Assembly: GCA_030063045.1 (NCBI GenBank) | Contig: JAQSEB010000138.1 | Location: forward strand, 682,001 to 746,000 | DNA from: Pratylenchus scribneri | Taxonomy: Eukaryota; Nematoda; Chromadorea; Rhabditida; Pratylenchidae | Direction of reading: 5' to 3' | Length of the DNA stretch: 64,000 bases | Part shown: positions 57,651 through 64,000 of the stretch, piece after piece | Position numbering within the stretch: position 1 is the first letter of the stretch | Layout: each line of letters begins with the position of its first letter | Notes under the pieces: generated by a model | What the model was told of the DNA's origin: nothing | The model's input: only the letters and a program-made list of their open reading frames with translations | Databases searched by the model: none | Made by a program: the position numbers and the translations under genes

Positions 57651-57959
57651 AAGAGGAAGATGTGCCCTCATCAGCAGACCGAATTTACTTTTTATTTGAC
57701 TCCCACACGGACTTCCATTCTAATTTAATGAAAACAAAACAGACACACACATGGAGAGAGGAAAATTTGACTCGAAAATATAAATAAATCAATGGTGGCG
57801 GAGGAGGAAATTATAAATGGGTCGCCGCCGCCTTCCAATCAAAAATTTGACTGGGCCAAAATTTTTTATCGTGGAAAATATTTTTTATTATTTTTGAATT
57901 TGAAATGTGAAAATGATAAATGTACTTATATTTTATTTTTATTTGTGTCATGGGAACGT

Positions 57960-57976
57960 GGGGGGGGGGGGGGGGG
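57960..57976. repeat. G17 homopolymer
   Basis: Seventeen consecutive G residues after GGGAACGT, unusual in DNA this rich in A and T. Length may be imprecise because such runs sequence poorly. An open frame of 133 codons passes through it as poly-Gly and is not credible as a gene. Confidence 0.8.
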
Positions 57977-58259
57977 CAGGATGGGAATAATTCGCGTCCA
58001 TCCGTCTGGTCGAATTGAATTGAAAATGGGAATAATTTGGGGACAGGTGGATCCTATGATTTTGTTTTCTTATTTTTTTTTGTTGATTTCAAATTCAAAA
58101 TGCACTCAAAAAATTCACAAAAAAATGGTGGAAATTTGCTACATTTCTTTCATATTTTTAATGGGAAAATTGGTGTCTTTTTTAATGGATTAATTTACCG
58201 AAAATGAAAATGTATAAAAAAGAGTGTGATTAAAATAATTATAATGATTTAATTATGGT

Positions 58260-58720
58260 TTATCCAATATATTTTATAAACCATATACCCAAAATTGTAT
58301 AGAACTGGTCAATAAGCATTGAATGGTATATAATTTGTCATGGTTTGGTCAACAATTAAAAGTTATTAAACGGTTTAAACCAATTTTGGTTTGGTCAACA
58401 ATTAAAGGGTATTAAACGGTTTAAACCAATTTTGGTTTGGTCAACAATTAAAGGGTATTAAACGGTTTAAACCAATTTTGGTTTGGTCAACAATTAAAGG
58501 GTATTAAACGGTTTAAACCAATTTGGTTTGGTCAACAATTAAAGGGTATTAAACGGTTTAAACCAATTTGGTTTGGTCAACAATTAAAGGGTATTAAACG
58601 GTTTAAACCAATTTGGTTTGGTCAACAATTAAAGGGTATTAAACGGTTTAAACCAATTTTGGTTTAGTGGTTCAAAACTAAGTTGGAATTGGTTAAACTT
58701 AAAAGAAAAACATAATCAAA
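58260..58720 (-). repeat. 46-bp palindrome-rich repeat, seven-unit array, reverse
   Basis: Seven tandem copies of GGTCAACAATTAAAGGGTAT plus TAAACGGTTTAAACCAATTT(T)GGTTT, framed by the family flanks ATAAACCATATACCCAAAAT..AGAACTGGTCAATAAGC on one side and GTGGTTCAAAACTAAGTTGG on the other. Most internal copies are identical, so the expansion is recent. Three units have one T fewer in CCAATTTTGG, making that palindrome imperfect. Confidence 0.88.
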
Positions 58721-59375
58721 TGAAAATGATTTATATTGATGAGAGTTAACTATTATGTACAAGGTTTAGGAGTCTATAACAAACACTGAATCGTTAATAA
58801 CTTTTCGACATTTTCAATATTTTTTTGGAAAAATTAATATTTTAACTTTTTAATTAATACATATACATCTTTAATTAAATATTATTATGTATTATCAATT
58901 ATTATGTAATTATAGCATATCAATATCATTTGCATTTGCATTATGCAAAAGAATAATGGATAAATTTTGAGAATGAAATGAAGATAATTTTTTTAGATTT
59001 TAGACTACTAATAAAATAAAAGAGATTATCAAAAAGTTTTAAAAAACAAATATAATGCGCAATATGCTCTTAATTTTTTCTTCCAATTAGACTGATGAAT
59101 ATGCAATATGAGTCATAAATTTGCATATCTTTTTGACGCAAACATAAAATTGAGACATTCGAAAATTGTAAATAAAATGCAACTCTTTTTATTTTACGAT
59201 TAGCCTAAATGAATATGAGTATGAGTAATAGTAATAAAATTGCATAAATACAATTGCTGCAAACAAATAATTCTAATAAACTTCCAAACTGGTAAATTTG
59301 CCAACAACTTTACAAAATAATCAATCATTGGCCTATTAGCAAGTAAAATATTTTGTGTCTAAGTTAACCTATTCT

Positions 59376-59797
59376 CAGAGCTGCCAGGTCTCCCGGTGAA
59401 AAATATGGCAAAAGCGAAAAAAAATATGACAAAATATGGCATTTTACTTAGCAAAAATATGACATTTTTATGGCATCAATTTTTCGATAATTTTTTATAA
59501 TTATGCGTTTATTTTTTAATTCTATGCATATTATAATTCGATTTTGCATTGTTCAAAAGCCTATTTTGGGACAGGAAATAGATAAATGCAATATCAAATT
59601 GAATAATAAATGGCTCCACAGGGAAAATTTTAATTCAAAATGGCCGCGCAGCGAAAGATTTTGACTAAAAACCATCATTTTTAAGAAATTTTTAAAAATA
59701 TGGCATTTATAAGGCAAATCAAAAATATGGCAAAAAATAAGGCAAATCCTCAAAAATATGGCAAATGCCATATAAATAAGGTAATCTGGCAGCCCTG
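59376..59797. mobile_element. hAT MITE with 14-bp TIR and 8-bp target duplication
   Basis: The left end CAGAGCTGCCAGGT and right end ATCTGGCAGCCCTG are inverted repeats with two mismatches in 14. The flanks carry a perfect 8-bp duplication CCTATTCT (59368-59375 and 59798-59805), the hAT hallmark. The 422-bp body is crowded with AAAATATGGCA-type words and has no transposase. Confidence 0.88.
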
Positions 59798-61099
59798 CCT
59801 ATTCTCTAGATCTATATTCCATTTATAACATAAGTTGACTAAAGCGGATAAAAGGGTCTAATATTAAAGTGGCGTAATTTGGTTTTATAAGGCATTTTTA
59901 TTATTTCAAAAAGAAGAGATGCTTTAAAACTGTTATTTGGGTTATTAATTAGACTTATTCTAATAAGATCTGTGCTTGTATTTAGGTCATAAAATGGCTT
60001 ATATCGCATTATATATATTCAAAAATTAAACCGTTGGCTATTATTTAAAGTGACGCATTATTATTTTAATTAAAAATTATTTAAATTCATTTTGAAGAAC
60101 ATTTCGCTATGGGTGTATGGAAAACCGACTCTCATTTTGATCGTCAAAATTTGGCCAAAAAAATTCTTTAAGTAAACATTCCATTGAAAATGAAAGACAG
60201 ACGTATGCTCATTTGGGGTTGGGGGCCATGGAAATTGTCCCTCATCATTTGTCTGGGTCGGAATATTTTTCATTTCCTTTCAAAAAAATGGAAATGAATG
60301 GTCGACCGAGCAAGAAAAACAAACAAAAAAAATAATAATGATGCATTGAGGAGAGAGGAAATTTGATAATATTTGAAATTAAATTTTTGAAATATTGAAA
60401 AAGTGGGTGGAAACGAAATTCTGAGAGTTTAAAAGCCATTTTTTAGGAGGCCAATATTTGGTTTTAGTTTGCATTCCTGAATTTAAAATGAGTAAATTTT
60501 AATGGCGAATTGAATCTTTTTAAACCAAAAATGATTAAATTTGGTAAAAAAAAAGGTCCAAACTATGCTAAAATAGAATTAAATGGAAGTTTAAGAAGTG
60601 CATGTATATTGCCATTTTTTGGCTCACTCAACGAAGTAATCGCCCCAATCTAAAATCTATGGGGACATTTTTGGCAAAAAAAATATGAGATGCCGTTAAA
60701 TTTGATTGAATTTCCACTCTCACCAGATTAAATTTGAAAATGCCAAATGAATTGATGATTAAACGTGTGAAGGAGGTAGGATAGGTTATAAACGTTAGAA
60801 GAAAGGCAATTTTAAATGGGGTGCAATTTTGTCGGGAGATAGAAAAATGGGCAATTTAATTGTGATTGATTGTACTTGAATTCATACTTTCAAGTAGGAG
60901 AAGGGCGAAATTTAATTTGGAGAAAATTGCATAAAAAACAAAAGTCAAAATATTAAATTTGGATGGCTATTTGTATAAAAATTAAAAATAATCAAAAAAG
61001 GTAGGCCATATAAGTTGAATAAAAAATGAGAGTGAAAATGAAGGAAATCATTTAACAAAAAATTATTTAAAAAAAATTACTAGAATTAAAAAAACAAAC

Positions 61100-62240
61100 G
61101 CCATTAAAAATTCATTAAAATTTGCAAAAGCCGCGCTCTTATTTTGCCGTTAGGAAGTTTTAATGTGGAAAAAATAAATGCCATTTGCCAAAAAAAAACT
61201 GAAAAGGTTTTTTCTCTTGCTTTTTCCCCTAAACCTAACATAAATGCATTTAATTTGCCCTTTATGTTTGTTGCAAAACGGACACCCATTTTTGGTGGCT
61301 CACATTTTGTGTGTTTGCTTTTTTTCTCCCGGTCATGTGCCTCTTTCCTTCCCTTCGGCTCCTTTTAAATAAGTGCAAAGATTAGCGCCGCGGGGGCCAA
61401 AGTCAATGGCCAATTTGGCCACATTTTTTCATTAGGCTAGGCTTGAAAACATTTGACAATAAATTATTAAAAAAAATTTCTAATGTTGAAAAATAAACCG
61501 GTAGTAAAAATTACTTAAATTTTGCCGCCGTCGTCCATCGCCCTTATTTTGCCACTAGAAAGTTTTGAAGGGGATAAATGCCATCCATTAGCCCAAAAAG
61601 TTGGAAAGCTCTCTCTGCTTTTTCCCATTAATACATTTTTATTTTTTGTCCTTTACGCTTGTTGCAAAAGACGACGGACGCCCATTTTAGGTGGCTCATT
61701 TTGTGTGTTTGCTTTTTTCCCTCCCGGTCATGTGCCTCCTTCCTTTTTCGTCTCATTTTGGAAGGGAGGGCAAAGATTAGCGCAATGAAGGCCGGCGGCC
61801 AATTTGGCCACATTTTTTCATTAGGCTTGAAAATATTTGACAATAAATTATTAAAAAAAAATCCTAATGTTGAAAAATAAACCGGCAGTAAAAATTCCTT
61901 AAATTTTGAAGCCGTCGCCCATCGTCCTAATTTTGCCACTAGGAAGTTTTATGGGGATAAATGCCGTCTATTAGCCCAAAAAGTTTGAAAAAGAAGTCGT
62001 CCTCCTTGCTTTTCCCATTGCTTTTTCCCCAGAATGCATTTTTATTTTTTTGTCCTTTACATTTATTGCAAAAACGCCCATTTTTGGAGTGGTTCATTTT
62101 GTGTGTTTGCTTTTTCCTTCCCTCCCGGTCATGTGCCTCTTTCCTTCATATTCGCTTTTGGAATGGAGGGCAAAGATTAGCCCGCGGACCTACGGCCTAT
62201 TTGGCCACATTTTTCATTTGGTAAAAAGGCGCAAAGCAGC
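61100..62240. repeat. Three-copy ~390-400-bp tandem repeat
   Basis: CTTATTTTGCC..TAGGAAGTTTT recurs near 61,137, 61,541 and 61,925. Each unit continues AAATGCC..T.AGCCCAAAAAG, TTTTTATTTTTTGTCCTTTA, ACGCCCATTTT..GTGG, CATTTTGTGTGTTTGCTTTT, TCCCGGTCATGTGCCTC, GCAAAGATTAGC and GGCCAATTTGGCCACATTTT. Units 1 and 2 also share the tail TTGACAATAAATTATTAAAA. Plus-strand frames of 70-100 codons recur but diverge in frame between units, so coding is unlikely. Confidence 0.85.
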
Positions 62241-62639
62241 AACATTCGTCCGTAGCATTTTCTTCGTCTGCATTTTTTTTTGCTTTTTGTTCCCGCCCGA
62301 AAAATGTTGCCATTTTTGGCTATGTTGCTGTGGCTTGGCTTAATCAGCAGGGTACACTCAGTCAGATGAAAATGGGGCCTTGGAAATTAGCCAAGGGAAT
62401 TTATGAAACGATGCAATGCAAATGCCATTTTTTGGCTTTTCTGCTGGGTGTGAGATAATTTTATATGTGAACAATTTGAATTTTTATGCCTTTTAAGTTG
62501 TTGCCATCTATCTTTTATGGTTTAAATTTTCTGAATTTTGAGGAATATTTTTGGCATGCTTTTTAGAAGATGATGTTAAAGGGTAAAATGTAGGATGAAA
62601 ACTCATTTATGAATCGGAAAAGTCCAAACTTCACAAAGG

Positions 62640-62985
62640 GCCAATTTCTTGCCATAGTAATAACTCATCAAGGATTCATTTTTGATGATTTACTTATCAA
62701 ATTAAAGATTAGACTTTTGGCTATCAAATGATATTAATTTCATTTAAATTTGTTCAAAAATGGTGAAATTATGCCCAAAAAGTGCTTGCTGAAAATTTCC
62801 TCAATCCTTTAGTGAAGGGTATTTAAAATGATTTTTTGGCGAAAACTCCAAAAATTATGAATCAATTAAAACGGAATTAATATCTTTTGATAAGTCAAAG
62901 GTCTGCTTTTAAATTTGATAACAAAATCATCAAAATTGATTCACTATCACTAATACCTTGATGAGTTAATTGTTAACGGCGAATA
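62640..62985. mobile_element. Hairpin MITE, family H, copy 4
   Basis: Left arm AATTAAAGATTAGACTTTTGG with AATGATATTAATTTCATTTA; right arm TTAAAACGGAATTAATATC with AAGGTCTGCTTTTAAATTTG. Further out, TCATCAAGGATTCATTTTTGATGATT on the left pairs with AATCATCAAAATTGATTC..CTTGATGA on the right, so the full arms are longer here (about 120 bp) than in the other copies. Non-coding. Confidence 0.8.
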
Positions 62986-62989
62986 GGCC

Positions 62990-64000
62990 ACATCCATCAT
63001 ATTAAGTTTGATTATTTTTTGGGGGCATTCTTCATTTCATTTACCATTTGTCTACAGTATATTTTTGGTGATTTTTTCAGCTGGTGCCCTCCAACAATTA
63101 CAGAAGTAAATGGATAAAAAAATTTGTCATCCAATTTGATTACTATTTTTGCAATTCCTAATGGCCTCTAAATTTTTACCAGATTTTTTGACCTTTCACC
63201 AATTTTGGCTAGTAGGCAATTTGGCCAAGTTTCTTCGCTGCATTTTTTATTGAAAGAAACTTTTGTCTGCGATGAGAATAAGAAAATATTGGTGCAAATT
63301 CGCCTTGAAATTAATTCTTTAATCGCAAATGCATTTTGTCCGTTCTTAAGTCGCTTATATTAGTTATAAAAGGGGAGGAAAATGAAAATTCGGGCGGTAC
63401 TCATTAAACAGAAAGGACATATCTCTCTCCATATTTTTGGGCCAAAAATAAACATAAATATAAGCATTTGTCTCAAGGCACTTTTTGCAAGCCCTAATAA
63501 TTTTCCATCCGCTCCACTAATGATGAAAATCCTCCACAATTGGAGGCTTTTCTTCTCGCTTGCCATTGCCAAATCTGGGCACAAAATAAATAAGTACAAA
63601 AAAGTAGCACTAAATTCAATGTTAAAAATTAATGGATTTAGGACACCGGAAAAGGAAAAAATTGCATGCCACTTTAAAGATGGGCGGAAATGGACCAATA
63701 GCCACGGTTTGGAGTTTTGACATAACATAATCCGAGAGCTAAGGGCAAAATTAGAAAAAGGGAATTTTGTGGATTAAATGCAAAGATGTCAATTTCCTAT
63801 TTTTTCATATTTTTGCCAATCTACAAACTCCAAATAGGAAAAAATTTGTAGAAAAAATGTCATCGGTGAATGGTTGATTTACTTCTAAATTAGGTGTACT
63901 TAACGATAATACTTGATTATAATTATAAAATTGAGGGAAGGATTACAGCGTTTGATGTCATTTGTTATTTGAGTAGATAATTAAAAGAAAGATAAAAATA
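62990..64000. other. Right end of window, no supported gene
   Basis: Between 63,360 and 63,730 both strands hold an open frame of more than 110 codons with more balanced composition. The plus-strand one starts at 63,382 and reads a basic, hydrophobic protein without recognised motif. Overlapping frames on both strands make at least one spurious, and nothing favours either. Otherwise plain A+T-rich DNA. Confidence 0.3.

Noticed and set aside
63360..63728. Opposed 112- and 122-codon frames near the right edge
   Set aside because: No motif, no splice or promoter context, and overlapping on both strands; kept only as a note in the intergenic entry.

Overview
The window looks like nuclear DNA of an A+T-rich animal, most likely a nematode and possibly a root-knot nematode (Tylenchina). 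This is inferred from the composition, very short introns with T-rich ..TTTCAG/TTTTAG acceptors, tristetraprolin-type CCCH proteins and many small inverted-repeat transposons. No taxon was confirmed. No rRNA or tRNA gene, CRISPR array or bacterial operon was seen.

Layout. (1) 1-10,420: a diverged tandem satellite with monomers of roughly 180-200 bp, broken by small insertions, including a 330-bp palindrome and a hAT-like transposase scrap. (2) 10.7-20.1 kb: three plus-strand genes (A, B, C), each preceded by a related upstream block. A and B clearly encode paralogous CCCH zinc-finger proteins. B also carries two copies of a domain resembling the C-terminal module of PHRF1/SCAF11. C is a small Gln-rich protein. 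Each has a transposon-like insert in an intron. (3) 20.1-27.1 kb: no convincing gene, but several different tandem and inverted repeats. (4) 27.15-30.57 kb: an eight-exon Lon-protease relative that lacks the Lon N-terminal half and the Walker A motif, has a ruined Walker B, keeps the Ser and Lys of the protease dyad, and has one single-base frame disruption. (5) 32.5-37.9 kb, minus strand: a thirteen-exon forkhead transcription factor whose exon phases close perfectly into 769 aa. Two of its introns hold long 31-32-bp arrays. (6) 38-51 kb: mostly plain A+T-rich DNA with small repeats. (7) 51,739-55,878: a complete, very young, non-autonomous BEL/Pao-type LTR element with 592-bp LTRs identical by eye, a 5-bp target duplication and one intact Gag-like reading frame with no recognisable pol. 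(8) 56-64 kb: repeats, including a textbook hAT MITE with an 8-bp target duplication and a triplicated block of about 400 bp.

The genes do not form a pathway. A and B are predicted RNA-binding regulators, the forkhead gene a DNA-binding regulator, and the Lon relative a protease remnant or a neofunctionalised paralogue. The most notable features are the tandem CCCH cluster with its new domain combination, the possible intron gained from a hAT MITE, the ATPase-dead Lon relative, and a 46-bp palindrome-rich repeat amplified at several dispersed loci.
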